This document shows positions 34,365 through 42,544 of a DNA stretch of 64,000 nucleotides, in pieces. Source of the DNA: JBBREP01 sp038202885. Lineage in GTDB: Bacteria; Actinomycetota; Acidimicrobiia; IMCC26256; PALSA-610. Location of the stretch: positions 7,770 through 71,769 of the forward strand of contig JBBREP010000010.1 in NCBI GenBank assembly GCA_038202885.1, in the 5' to 3' direction. Every line of letters starts with the position of its first letter. The first letter of the stretch is position 1. Below the pieces are notes generated by a model. The model was not told the origin of the DNA. It did not search any database and worked only from the letters and a program-made list of their open reading frames with translations. Both the position numbers and the translations under genes were made by a program.

Positions 34365-35024
34365 ATGGCGCACCGCCTCGCGCACCTGCTCGACCGAGCG
34401 GCGCGCGACGAGTTTCCCGTGGTCGACGGACGGGTCGAGGTCGCCGGTGCGACCGGCGACGGGTACGGCGCGCTCGTGTGTTTCACCGGTCATTCGGTGC
34501 TTGCGGTCGACATCGACGCGGCCGAGGTGGAGCGGCGTGCGCCGGCGTACGCGTATTCGGTGGTGATGTCGCCCACGTTCCTGCAATGGATCGGCGCGTG
34601 CACCGGCCTGGTCCCGGTGCCGCAAGATGCCGTGTTCGCGGCGCTCGCCGTCGGCGCCGACGGCGACGGCGAGGCCGGCGGCGCCGAACTCGGGCTCGAA
34701 CGGGTCGACGATCTCGAACACAGTCGTGTCGAGCGAGCGATGCGATACCGCAGGGACACACGGATATACGCCACGCCGGACAGGAGTGGGGTGGTGGTGC
34801 TCGGGCGCGGCCTGACCCGCCGGTGGGAGTTGGCGTTCGAGGTGGACGACCGCGCCCGTGGTACCGGCTTGGGTCGCAAGCTCGCGGGCGCGGCCCGCAC
34901 CTTGCTGCCGGCCGGCACGCCGCTGTGGGCCCAGGTCGCGCCGGGTAACGCGCAGTCCATGCGCGCCGTTGCCGCGGCGGGCTTTCGCCCCGTGGGCTCC
35001 GAAGTGCTGTTCGTCAGGCGGTAA
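34365..35024 (+). CDS. GNAT-family acetyltransferase-like protein
   Basis: A 219-residue protein. The C-terminal half is GNAT-like: VVVLGRGLTRRWELAFEVDD, then the acetyl-CoA P-loop DRARGTGLGRKLAGAARTLL (R/Q-x-x-G-x-G/A pattern) and VAPGNAQSMRAVAAAGFRPV. The N-terminal half (MAHRLAHLLDRAARDEFPVV) is not recognised and may set the substrate. TAGACC stands 6 nt before the ATG. Substrate unknown. Confidence 0.7.
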   Translation: MAHRLAHLLDRAARDEFPVVDGRVEVAGATGDGYGALVCFTGHSVLAVDIDAAEVERRAPAYAYSVVMSPTFLQWIGACTGLVPVPQDAVFAALAVGADGDGEAGGAELGLERVDDLEHSRVERAMRYRRDTRIYATPDRSGVVVLGRGLTRRWELAFEVDDRARGTGLGRKLAGAARTLLPAGTPLWAQVAPGNAQSMRAVAAAGFRPVGSEVLFVRR

Positions 35025-35044
35025 CGCCTCCGCCCGCCGCTTCG

Positions 35045-35050
35045 TAGGAT
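35045..35050 (+). promoter_or_regulatory. Putative -10 (TAGGAT)
   Basis: TAGGAT is followed by 6 nt and the ATG of the enoyl-CoA hydratase gene. Confidence 0.45.
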
Positions 35051-35056
35051 CGGTGG

Positions 35057-35839
35057 ATGGCTGATGATCTGGTGCTGCTCGAGCGTCGAGACGACGGCGT
35101 GGTGTTGCTCACGCTCAACCGTCCGCCGATGAACCCGCTGTCGGGAGCGTTGCTCGAGGCCGTGCGCGATTTCGCGGTCGCGCTGCGCGCCGACTCGTCG
35201 GTGCATGCGGTCGTGCTCACCGGGAGCGAGAAGGCCTTCGCGGCCGGTGCCGACGTCAAGGAGTTCGAACTCGATGCCGCGGGAGCGCGCCGAGTGGCGG
35301 CGGGCTTTCGCGGCGCGGCCGATGCCCTGGCCGCAATCCCGAGGCCAGTGATCGCCGCAATCCGGGGCTACGCGCTCGGCGGTGGCTTCGAGCTCGCGCT
35401 CGCGTGCGATCTGCGCGTCGCGGGCGACACGGCCCGCCTCGGTCAGCCTGAGATCCTGCTCGGGATCATGCCCGGTGGCGGAGGCACGCAACGGCTTGCC
35501 CGCCTCGTCGGGCCCGCGAGAGCGAAAGAACTGGTGTGGACGGGGCGTCAGGTGCGCGCCGAAGAGGCGCTCGCACTCGGCCTCGTTGATGAGGTTGTGC
35601 CCGCCGCCGATGCGCTCGACCGCGCGCTCGCGCTCGCTGGCGAACTCGCACAGGGCGCCGTCGTGGCGATGGGCGCAGCCAAGCGCGCCATCGACGACGG
35701 CCTCGAGCTCCCACTCAACGAAGGTCTTGACCTCGAAGCCGAATGCTTCGCCGCCACCTTCGAGACCGACGACGCACGAGGTGGCGTGGCGAGCTTCCTC
35801 GAACACGGCCCCGGCAAAGCCACCTTCAGCGGCGCCTAG
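35057..35839 (+). CDS. Enoyl-CoA hydratase/isomerase (crotonase family)
   Basis: A 260-residue crotonase-fold enzyme acting on acyl-CoA thioesters. It has LLTLNRPPMNPLSGALLEAV, the oxyanion-hole loop GSEKAFAAGADVKEFE and AIRGYALGGGFELALACDLR. The catalytic region follows as FGQPEILLGIMPG-type (LGQPEILLGIMPGGGGTQRL), where both active-site Glu positions seen in hydratases (E in PEILLGI and its partner loop) appear present. Whether it acts in beta-oxidation is not shown by the neighbours. Confidence 0.88.
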   Translation: MADDLVLLERRDDGVVLLTLNRPPMNPLSGALLEAVRDFAVALRADSSVHAVVLTGSEKAFAAGADVKEFELDAAGARRVAAGFRGAADALAAIPRPVIAAIRGYALGGGFELALACDLRVAGDTARLGQPEILLGIMPGGGGTQRLARLVGPARAKELVWTGRQVRAEEALALGLVDEVVPAADALDRALALAGELAQGAVVAMGAAKRAIDDGLELPLNEGLDLEAECFAATFETDDARGGVASFLEHGPGKATFSGA

Positions 35840-35843
35840 CCCA

Positions 35844-35892
35844 ACCGTGTGCCGATCTGACCGTCGCCCGTGCCGCTACCGCGGCACACGGT
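35844..35892. terminator. Bidirectional terminator-like hairpin between convergent genes
   Basis: ACCGTGTGCCG and CGGCACACGGT form an 11-bp perfect stem around a 27-nt centre. It fills the gap between the hydratase stop and the LLM gene stop. Confidence 0.6.
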
Positions 35893-36881
35893 CAGCGTTG
35901 CGTGACGGCGGCGCGCATGGTTTCTTTCACGGTGGCACCGCGATCGTCGCCCCACGGGCACGGGAACACGATCGGCACGTCGACGCCGTTGGTCGCGTAT
36001 TCGGCGACGGCCTGCGCCACGTGATCCGCGTCGCCCATGATCTGGATGGCGTCGACCATGGCGTCGCCGATCGCGGCCACCGAACCCTCGCGATCCTTGG
36101 CCGCCCTCGCAGCGCGCAATGCCTCGATGTCGGCACCGAAGCCGGCGCGCGAGAAGTTGTCGGCGTAGGCATCGACCACCGCGTACGAGAACAAGTCCTT
36201 GCGGCCGGCGTCGAGGTAACGGTCACGATCGGTGACGGCACAGTGGATGTAGCCGTAGATCGTGGCGTCGCCGCCCTTGCGCACCTGCTCGACCGACCAC
36301 GGGATGTGCGATGCGGGCAGATAGTTCAACAACACGCCGTCGGCGATCGCGCCCGCCGTCGCAAGCATCTTCGGATTGAGCGCGCCGATCACGATCTTCG
36401 GACGCTTCTCGCCCATGCGCACGCCGAGACGGAAGCGCTTGACGTTGTAGAAGTCGCCTTCGAACGTGACGGTCTCGCCCGCAAGGCATTCGCGCACGAG
36501 GGCGACGTACTCGCGCACTTGCGCAACCGGTCGATCACCGTACGCCGCCCCGTGCCACTGGCCGGCGACGACCGGTGACGAGATGCCGATGCCGAGGAAC
36601 ACATCACGATCAGGAGCGAGCGACTGCAATGTTGCGACCGCCATCGCGGCGAGCGGCGGCGTGCGCAATTGCAACGCGAGCACGCCGGTGCCGAGCCCGA
36701 GCGACGGTGCGGTCGCCGCGACCGCGCCGAGAATCGCGAAACCCTCCGTGGCGTTCGCCTCCGCGATCCAGTACGACGAGTAGCCGAACTCCTCGGCCCA
36801 GCGCGCCACATCGAGCTGAAAGGGTGCGCCGAGCGTTTGGACCGGCGCGGACGAAACACCGAATGGAATTGCAGTTGCCAT
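35892..36881 (-). CDS. F420-dependent luciferase-like (LLM) oxidoreductase
   Basis: A 329-residue TIM-barrel flavin/F420 enzyme. It has WAEEFGYSSYWIAEANATEG, LGLGTGVLALQLRTPPLAAM, FLGIGISSPVVAGQWHGAAY and VIGALNPKMLATAGAIADGV (the typical coenzyme-phosphate region). The C-terminal end (VAQAVAEYATNGVDVPIVFP) is standard. F420 rather than FMN is inferred from the family and from cofD/cofE in this window. The substrate is unknown. A TAGGTT box 6 nt before the ATG supports the start. Confidence 0.85.
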   Translation of the reverse strand: MATAIPFGVSSAPVQTLGAPFQLDVARWAEEFGYSSYWIAEANATEGFAILGAVAATAPSLGLGTGVLALQLRTPPLAAMAVATLQSLAPDRDVFLGIGISSPVVAGQWHGAAYGDRPVAQVREYVALVRECLAGETVTFEGDFYNVKRFRLGVRMGEKRPKIVIGALNPKMLATAGAIADGVLLNYLPASHIPWSVEQVRKGGDATIYGYIHCAVTDRDRYLDAGRKDLFSYAVVDAYADNFSRAGFGADIEALRAARAAKDREGSVAAIGDAMVDAIQIMGDADHVAQAVAEYATNGVDVPIVFPCPWGDDRGATVKETMRAAVTQR

Positions 36882-36887
36882 CGACCG

Positions 36888-36893
36888 AACCTA
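36888..36893 (-). promoter_or_regulatory. Putative -10 (TAGGTT) of the LLM gene
   Basis: On the minus strand TAGGTT lies 6 nt before the ATG at 36881. Confidence 0.4.
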
Positions 36894-36917
36894 CAACGAG
36901 CTGGCCTCGTTCGGCGC

Positions 36918-37361
36918 TTACGCCGCGCCGGCCTCGACGATGGCTTTCAGCCGCCCGAGATTGCCCTTCCAGATGTGGCGCAGGATCGGCTTCGCCACGA
37001 GCGCGCCGAGAGGTCCGCCGAGCCACCACGGGAAGCGCAATTGTTCGCGCCACGTGAACTTCGTGCGCCCGCCACTGCGCCGGCGCAATGTGAAGCGGCC
37101 CGAACCGCGCACGACCCCATCGTGTGAGATCCCCATTGCGTGGCGCGGCGACCATTCGGTGATTGTCAACACGTCGCGCAGGTGGAATGGCCCGACGCGC
37201 GTGATGCAGGTGAACGTGGTGTCGATGCCTTGTGTGCGGTGCGTGAGGAACTCGATCGACTCTGCATCGGCCATCCACTGCGAATGCGTGGCGATGTCGT
37301 CGATGGCATCCCACACTGCTGCAGGTGACGCTTCGATGATTGCCGACACTCGGATGCGCAT
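36918..37361 (-). CDS. SRPBCC (START-like) family protein
   Basis: A 147-residue helix-grip protein: MRIRVSAIIEASPAAVWDAI at the start, DIATHSQWMADAESIEFL, then a beta sheet and the long C-terminal helix ILRHIWKGNLGRLKAIVEAG. The family binds hydrophobic ligands or acts as polyketide cyclase; nothing here fixes the ligand. The ATG at 37361 starts the domain; the longer open frame upstream is the shadow of the flavoenzyme gene. Confidence 0.8.
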   Translation of the reverse strand: MRIRVSAIIEASPAAVWDAIDDIATHSQWMADAESIEFLTHRTQGIDTTFTCITRVGPFHLRDVLTITEWSPRHAMGISHDGVVRGSGRFTLRRRSGGRTKFTWREQLRFPWWLGGPLGALVAKPILRHIWKGNLGRLKAIVEAGAA

Positions 37362-37435
37362 GAACGGAAGCTTCGCGCGGCACGGCGCCGGTCGAGCACC
37401 GGGCACGCGTGGAGGACCGCGGCCGGCGCCGGTAT

Positions 37436-37457
37436 GGCCACGAGGGCGCTCGTGGCC
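37436..37457. repeat. 9-bp inverted repeat (operator candidate) upstream of the flavoenzyme gene
   Basis: GGCCACGAG and CTCGTGGCC are exact complements with a 4-nt spacer, ending 3 nt before the TAGTCT hexamer. It lies between divergent genes, so a terminator role is unlikely. Confidence 0.55.
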
Positions 37458-37460
37458 CCA

Positions 37461-37466
37461 TAGTCT
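37461..37466 (+). promoter_or_regulatory. Putative -10 (TAGTCT)
   Basis: TAGTCT is followed by 6 nt and the GTG start of the flavoenzyme gene. Confidence 0.45.
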
Positions 37467-37472
37467 CGATGC

Positions 37473-38834
37473 GTGCCCGTACGCTTCGTGATCCTGGGCG
37501 GCGGTCCGGCCGGCAACACCGCGGCGACCGTCGCGGCGTCGCTTGGTGCCGACGTGACCATGGTCGAACGAGACATCGTCGGCGGCGCCGCGCACCTGTG
37601 GGACTGCATCCCGAGCAAGGCGATGATCGCCACCGGCGGTGCACTCGCTGAGATCGAACGGGCGCGTGTGATGGGGCTCGAAGCCGATGCTCGCGTCGAT
37701 GTGCCGGCCTTGCGCGAACGCCTCGCGTCGATCGAGCTGCGGTTGCACGATTCGGTGCGGTCGCTCCTCGAGAGCCAACAGGTGCGGATGCTCCACGGAA
37801 CCGGCCGCTTCGTGGGGCCGCATCGCGTCGCGGTCACCTACGCCGACGGACGCGAAGAAGAAATCGATGCCGACGCTGTGCTCGTGGCCACGGGCAGCCG
37901 TCCTCGCATCCCCGATTGGGTGCCGGTCGACGGCGAGCGTGTGCTCACCACCCGCCAGGCCTACCCACCACCGGAGTTGCCCGACCACCTCATCGTGATC
38001 GGGTCCGGTGTCACCGGCGTGGAGTTCACGCACATGTTCAGTGCGCTTGGCGCGCAGGTGACGCTGGTTGTGTCGCGCCAACAGGTGCTGCCCAAAAAGG
38101 ATCCCGAGGTGGCCGCGGCGCTCGAGGACGAGTTCCTGCGCCGCGGGGTCAAGCTGCTCAAAGGCGCACGCGCGTCGGCCGTCGAACGCAACGGCAACGT
38201 CGTGCACGTGCACTGCGACGACGGCAGAAACGTCGAAGGCTCGCACGCGGTGCTCGCGATTGGATCGATTCCGAACACAGACGGCCTCGACTGCGAGGTC
38301 GCGGGCGTGTACGTCGACGAGCAGGGTTACCTGCCCGGGAACCGCCACTGCCAGACGAACGTGGCGCACATCTACAGCGCGGGCGACGTGTCGGGACGGC
38401 TACCGCTCTCGTCGGTCGCGTCGATGCAGGGACGCAAGATCGCGGAACACGTCATGGGCCTCACTGCCGTCGCGCATCGGCACCTCGACTACGACAAGGC
38501 TGCATCGGCGATCTTCACCGATCCCGAGATCGCCGACGTGGGAGTGGCCGAAGCCGAAGCGTTCGCGATGGGCCGCAAGCTTCGGGTGACGAAGGTGCCG
38601 TTTTCGGCGAACGCCAAGGCCTTGATCGACGGTGATCCACGCGGTTTTGTCAAGGTGCTGTCGGATCCCGCGACCGGTGTGGTGCTCGGCGGGGCGATCG
38701 TGGGTCGGGGCGCGGCCGAGCTCATCAGCGTGGTGGCCGTTGCGGTCACGAACCGCCTGCGGGTGAGCGACATCGTCGATTCGCTGCTCGTCCATCCAGC
38801 GCTGGCCGAGTCGCTCGCCGAAGCCGCGTCCTGA
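37473..38834 (+). CDS. Pyridine nucleotide-disulfide oxidoreductase family flavoprotein lacking the redox Cys pair (LpdA-like)
   Basis: A 453-residue FAD/NAD(P) enzyme of the lipoamide dehydrogenase family. The FAD site is VILGGGPAGNTAATVAASLG, the NAD(P) site is LIVIGSGVTGVEFTHMF, and IYSAGDVSGRLPLSSVASMQ is the second FAD contact. The active-site segment reads GGAAHLWDCIPSKAMI: Cys45 is present but its partner at position 40 is Ala, so the redox disulfide cannot form. The C-terminal HPALAES keeps the His-Glu pair. This matches the mycobacterial LpdA (Rv3303c) type, an NAD(P)H:quinone-like reductase, rather than true lipoamide dehydrogenase. Its promoter region has a palindrome. Confidence 0.8.
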   Translation: MPVRFVILGGGPAGNTAATVAASLGADVTMVERDIVGGAAHLWDCIPSKAMIATGGALAEIERARVMGLEADARVDVPALRERLASIELRLHDSVRSLLESQQVRMLHGTGRFVGPHRVAVTYADGREEEIDADAVLVATGSRPRIPDWVPVDGERVLTTRQAYPPPELPDHLIVIGSGVTGVEFTHMFSALGAQVTLVVSRQQVLPKKDPEVAAALEDEFLRRGVKLLKGARASAVERNGNVVHVHCDDGRNVEGSHAVLAIGSIPNTDGLDCEVAGVYVDEQGYLPGNRHCQTNVAHIYSAGDVSGRLPLSSVASMQGRKIAEHVMGLTAVAHRHLDYDKAASAIFTDPEIADVGVAEAEAFAMGRKLRVTKVPFSANAKALIDGDPRGFVKVLSDPATGVVLGGAIVGRGAAELISVVAVAVTNRLRVSDIVDSLLVHPALAESLAEAAS

Positions 38835-38864
38835 CGGCTCGCAATAACTGAGAGGATGAGCCCC

Positions 38865-39818
38865 ATGCGGGCGTTGGTCACAGGTGCTGCGGGGTTCGTC
38901 GGCAGCCACCTTTGCGAGGCCTTGCTCGGCCGCGGCGACAGCGTGATCGGCATCGACTGCTTCACGCCCTATTACGAGCGCGACCGCAAGGAACGCAATG
39001 TCGCAGCGGTTCGTACGGGCGGCGGCGCGTTCGAGCTCGTCGATAGCGACCTCCGAACCGCACCACTTGACGAGTACCTCGACGGCGTCGACGTGGTGTT
39101 CCACCAAGCCGCGCAGCCGGGTGTGCGGCTCAGCTGGGCCGACGGGTTCGCGACGTATGCCGAGCACAACGTGCTGGCCACGCAGCGACTGCTCGAAGCG
39201 GTGCGCGTGTCGCCGTCGCGTCCGAAGGTGGTCTACGCGTCGAGTTCGTCGGTGTACGGCAACCAGGCGCGCTATCCGACCGTCGAGGCCGACCTGCCGA
39301 AGCCGCACTCACCGTACGGAGTGACCAAGCTTGCAGCGGAACACCTGTGTGGCCTGTACGCGGCCAACTACGGCGTCGCGACCGTGTCGCTGCGCTACTT
39401 CACGGTGTTCGGCCCGCGGCAACGCCCGGACATGTCGATCCATCGGTTATTCGTCGCCGCGCTCACTGGCTCGTCGTTCCCGCGCTTCGGCGACGGCACG
39501 CAGATCCGCGAGTTCACCGACGTCTCCGACATCGTGGCTGGCAACCTCGCCGCGGCCGACGCCGACGTTGCGCCCGGTACCTACGTGAACCTGTCCGGTG
39601 GTGGTGAGATCACACTGAACACCCTCATTGCGCTCGTGGGCGAGTTGGCCGGTGCACCGATCGCGCTCGAGCAACACGACCCCCAGGCCGGCGACTCGTT
39701 CCGCAATGGCGGCGCCATCGACCGAGCCCGCTCCCTACTCGGCTGGGAGCCGAACGTGGGGTTGCGAGAAGGTCTGGCGCACCAGCTCGCGTGGCACCGC
39801 GCCGAACTCAGCCGTTGA
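38865..39818 (+). CDS. NAD-dependent sugar-nucleotide epimerase/dehydratase
   Basis: Extended SDR of 317 residues. The coenzyme loop is GAAGFVGSHLCEAL, then VVFHQAAQPGVRLSWADGFA, YASSSSVYGNQARYPT and the catalytic SPYGVTKLAAEHLC (Tyr-x3-Lys). RYFTVFGPRQRPDMSI and FGDGTQIREFTDVSDIV are typical of UDP-galactose/UDP-glucuronate 4-epimerases, which is the best guess. The second ATG was chosen because GAGAGG lies 9 nt ahead of it; the first, at 38856, leaves no room for a ribosome binding site. It ends 11 bp inside the convergent PhzF gene. Confidence 0.82.
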   Translation: MRALVTGAAGFVGSHLCEALLGRGDSVIGIDCFTPYYERDRKERNVAAVRTGGGAFELVDSDLRTAPLDEYLDGVDVVFHQAAQPGVRLSWADGFATYAEHNVLATQRLLEAVRVSPSRPKVVYASSSSVYGNQARYPTVEADLPKPHSPYGVTKLAAEHLCGLYAANYGVATVSLRYFTVFGPRQRPDMSIHRLFVAALTGSSFPRFGDGTQIREFTDVSDIVAGNLAAADADVAPGTYVNLSGGGEITLNTLIALVGELAGAPIALEQHDPQAGDSFRNGGAIDRARSLLGWEPNVGLREGLAHQLAWHRAELSR

Positions 39819-40638
39819 GCGCAGGGGCAATGAGGTGGCCCCGCGCCACCGTCACTGCGTGGCCGCGCAGCAGCACGCGATCACCGTGGGGCTCGCACTC
39901 GACGACGCCGGTGCGGGCGCTTGCTTGTAACCCTGTGACCACCGGCCGACCGAGACGCGCTGACCAGTAAGGCCCCAGCACGCAGTGCGCGGCCCCGGTG
40001 ACGGGGTCCTCGTCGATGCCGTGCGCGGGGGTGAAGAACCGCGAGATGAAGTCGTACGCAGAGTCGTCGCTCGGCGCACTCACAATGAACGACTCGTACC
40101 GGGTTGCCAGCGTGGCGAAGTCGGGTAGCAAGGCGCGCACGAGCGCGGGCGATTCGAGCACGAGCAAGCGATAACCCTGGGTGCTCATCGCGCTGTGTAC
40201 GACCTGTTGACGCGTCACGCCGAGCGCGGCGAGGACATCGGAGGGTGGCTCACACGGGTCGGGGAGCAACGCAGGGAACGTGAGCTCGATGCGACCATCG
40301 CGGGCCGCCGCGGTGAGCCGGCCGCTGCGCGTGTCGAACGCGAGGGTTTCGTGTCGGGCCGCCACTCCGAGTTCCCACAGTGCATGCGCCGATGCGAGCG
40401 TGGCGTGACCGCACAGCTCGACTTCCACCGTCGGCGTGCACCACCGCAGGTGCCACGCACCGTCGGGCTGTGCGAGCAGGAACGCCGTCTCCGACAGGTT
40501 CATTTCGGCCGCGACCCCTTGAAGCCACGCGTCGGGGCGGGCGTGGTCGAGCACGACCACTGCGGCGGGATTGCCGCGCAGCACAGCGTCGGTGAACGCG
40601 TCGACATGGAGGAACGGGAGCTCGATCGTCGTAGCCAT
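39808..40638 (-). CDS. PhzF family isomerase-like protein
   Basis: A 276-residue protein with the two-domain PhzF/diaminopimelate-epimerase fold. It has FTDAVLRGNPAAVVVLD and MNLSETAFLLAQPDGAWHLRW, where the Glu of N-x-S-E-T-A is the catalytic acid/base. CGHATLASAHALWE and DEDPVTGAAHCVLGPYWSAR follow. The natural substrate of most family members is unknown. ATG 40638 gives MATTIELPFLHVDAF. It stands alone between the epimerase and the carboxylase. Confidence 0.88.
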   Translation of the reverse strand: MATTIELPFLHVDAFTDAVLRGNPAAVVVLDHARPDAWLQGVAAEMNLSETAFLLAQPDGAWHLRWCTPTVEVELCGHATLASAHALWELGVAARHETLAFDTRSGRLTAAARDGRIELTFPALLPDPCEPPSDVLAALGVTRQQVVHSAMSTQGYRLLVLESPALVRALLPDFATLATRYESFIVSAPSDDSAYDFISRFFTPAHGIDEDPVTGAAHCVLGPYWSARLGRPVVTGLQASARTGVVECEPHGDRVLLRGHAVTVARGHLIAPALNG

Positions 40639-40727
40639 CGTGGCGCAGTCTCGCCGAAGCGCCCTCGCAGCGCCGGGCAATAATCCCGGGCAATCATCCC
40701 CGAGCGTGTCGCCGAGCGGGTCGGCGG

Positions 40728-42524
40728 CTACTCGATGACGACGAGCACGTCGCCGGTGCCGACGGACTGACCCGCCGACACGCGCACCTCGGCGACGGTG
40801 CCGGCCTTTTCGGCCGCGATGTTGTTTTCCATCTTCATGGCTTCGAGCACGACGAGGTTCTCGCCGACCTCGACGGTGGCGCCCGCTTCGACGAGCACCT
40901 TGACGATCGTGCCCTGCATCGGCGCGGCGACGGTGCCCGACCCCGACCCGCCTCGCCCGGCGCTGACACGCGCCGCGGCGCGCGGGCGCGGGCCGTCGGC
41001 GCTGGGAGCCGCAGCACCGGAGAACGTATTTTCGGGCAGCCAGACCTTGACCGCGAAGCGTTTGCCGTTGACCTCGACGGGCATCGACCGTTCGACGAGC
41101 GTCGCGCTGTCGGTGCCTGCCGTTGCTGCATCGCTCTTCGGCGCGCTCGGCGCGCCGGGCGTGTCGGTGAACGCGGCGACGTCGAACTCGTCTTCGACCC
41201 ACTTCGTCGAATGCGTCACGGCCGCGAAATCGGGGTGTGCGATGAGCACGCGGTCGGCCGGGATCGTGGTGTGGATGCCGTCGATCTCGAACTCGCGCAG
41301 GGCGCGCAACATGCGCGCGATCGCAGCCGTGCGGTTCGGCGCCCACACGATCAGCTTGCCGACCAGGTTGTCGTAGAACTGCGAGATCGTGTCGCCGGCT
41401 TCATAGCCGCCGTCCCAACGCACGCCCGGACCCGAAGGCACACGCAGCACGCGGATCGGGCCCGGCGAGGGCAGGAAACCCTTGTCCGGGCGCTCGGCGT
41501 TGATCCGCACCTCGATGGCGTGGCCGCGAACTTCGATGGCGTCCTGGGTGAGGGGGAGGGGTTCGCCCGCAGCCACGGCAAGCTGCCAGGCGACGAGATC
41601 GAGGCCGCTCACCGCCTCGCTCACGCAGTGCTCGACCTGGAGCCGTGTGTTCATCTCGAGGAAGAAGAACTCGCCGTCCTGGTAGAGCATCTCGACGGTA
41701 CCGGCGCCCACGTAGCCGCAGGCAAGTGCGACCTTGACCGCGGCCCGGCCCATCGCTGCGCGCGTGTCATCGGGAATCGCGGGTGCGGGTGCCTCTTCGA
41801 TCAGCTTCTGGTGGCGACGCTGCGTGGAGCAATCACGATCGCCGACGTGCACTGCGTTGCCGTGGGAGTCGCAAAAGATCTGGAGTTCCACGTGGCGCGG
41901 TTTGGTGAGGTAGCGCTCCATGTAGCACTCGGCGCGCCCGAAGTAGGCCTGGGCTTCGCGCTGCGCACTCTCGAGCGCCGCGCCTGCCGACGCCGCGTCG
42001 GGCACCACTTTCATGCCGCGACCGCCGCCGCCGTAGGCGGCCTTGATGGCGATGGGGTAGCCGTGCTGGTCGCCAAAGGCATGGATCTGGCCGACGTCGG
42101 TGATCGGCACCGTGGTGCCCGGTACCGCTTCGACCTCGGCTCGGGCCGCCGCCAGCCGTGACGAGATCTTGTCGCCCATCACCTCGATGGCTTCGGGCGG
42201 TGGGCCGATCCACGCCACGCCGGCGGCGTCGACCGCGCGGGCAAAGTCGGCATTCTCGGAGAAGAACCCGTAGCCGGGGTGCACGGCGTCGGCGCCCGAA
42301 CGGGTGATGGCGTCGAGGATTGCCTCGGTGTTGAGGTAGCTCTCGGCGGCAGTTTGTCCGCCGAGTGCGTAGGCCTCGTCGGCGAATCGCACATGCAGCG
42401 CGTCGCGGTCGAGTTCGGAGTAGACGGCCACGGTCGCGATCCCCAATTCGCGACACGTTCGCATGACGCGCACCGCGATCTCGCCGCGGTTCGCGATCAA
42501 CACCTTGGTAATGGCTCGAGGCAC
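40728..42524 (-). CDS. Acyl-CoA carboxylase alpha subunit (biotin carboxylase plus BCCP)
   Basis: A 598-residue fusion that carboxylates its own biotin using ATP and bicarbonate and hands the carboxyl to a separate beta subunit (acetyl- or propionyl-CoA carboxylase). The N-terminus reads KVLIANRGEIAVRVMRTCRE. The ATP-grasp loop is AAYGGGGRGMKVV, EMNTRLQVEHCVSE is the catalytic block, and a Pro/Ala linker leads to the BCCP domain with the biotinyl Lys564 in LEAMKMEN. No beta subunit is in the window. The GTG at 42524 is supported by a TAGGAT box 8 nt upstream. It is divergent from birA, which attaches its biotin. Confidence 0.93.
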   Translation of the reverse strand: MPRAITKVLIANRGEIAVRVMRTCRELGIATVAVYSELDRDALHVRFADEAYALGGQTAAESYLNTEAILDAITRSGADAVHPGYGFFSENADFARAVDAAGVAWIGPPPEAIEVMGDKISSRLAAARAEVEAVPGTTVPITDVGQIHAFGDQHGYPIAIKAAYGGGGRGMKVVPDAASAGAALESAQREAQAYFGRAECYMERYLTKPRHVELQIFCDSHGNAVHVGDRDCSTQRRHQKLIEEAPAPAIPDDTRAAMGRAAVKVALACGYVGAGTVEMLYQDGEFFFLEMNTRLQVEHCVSEAVSGLDLVAWQLAVAAGEPLPLTQDAIEVRGHAIEVRINAERPDKGFLPSPGPIRVLRVPSGPGVRWDGGYEAGDTISQFYDNLVGKLIVWAPNRTAAIARMLRALREFEIDGIHTTIPADRVLIAHPDFAAVTHSTKWVEDEFDVAAFTDTPGAPSAPKSDAATAGTDSATLVERSMPVEVNGKRFAVKVWLPENTFSGAAAPSADGPRPRAAARVSAGRGGSGSGTVAAPMQGTIVKVLVEAGATVEVGENLVVLEAMKMENNIAAEKAGTVAEVRVSAGQSVGTGDVLVVIE

Positions 42525-42531
42525 GAGTTCG

Positions 42532-42538
42532 TATCCTA
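42532..42538. promoter_or_regulatory. Shared palindromic -10 of the divergent birA and carboxylase genes
   Basis: TATCCTA reads TATCCT on the plus strand (7 nt before the birA ATG) and TAGGAT on the minus strand (8 nt before the carboxylase GTG). Both promoters thus overlap in the 20-bp gap and cannot fire at once. Confidence 0.5.
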
Positions 42539-42544
42539 CGGAAG

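Noticed and set aside
40641..40727. Another R1 copy between PhzF and the carboxylase gene
   Set aside because: CTCGCAGCGCCGGGC matches, but flanking sequence does not follow the R1 pattern; too short to claim.
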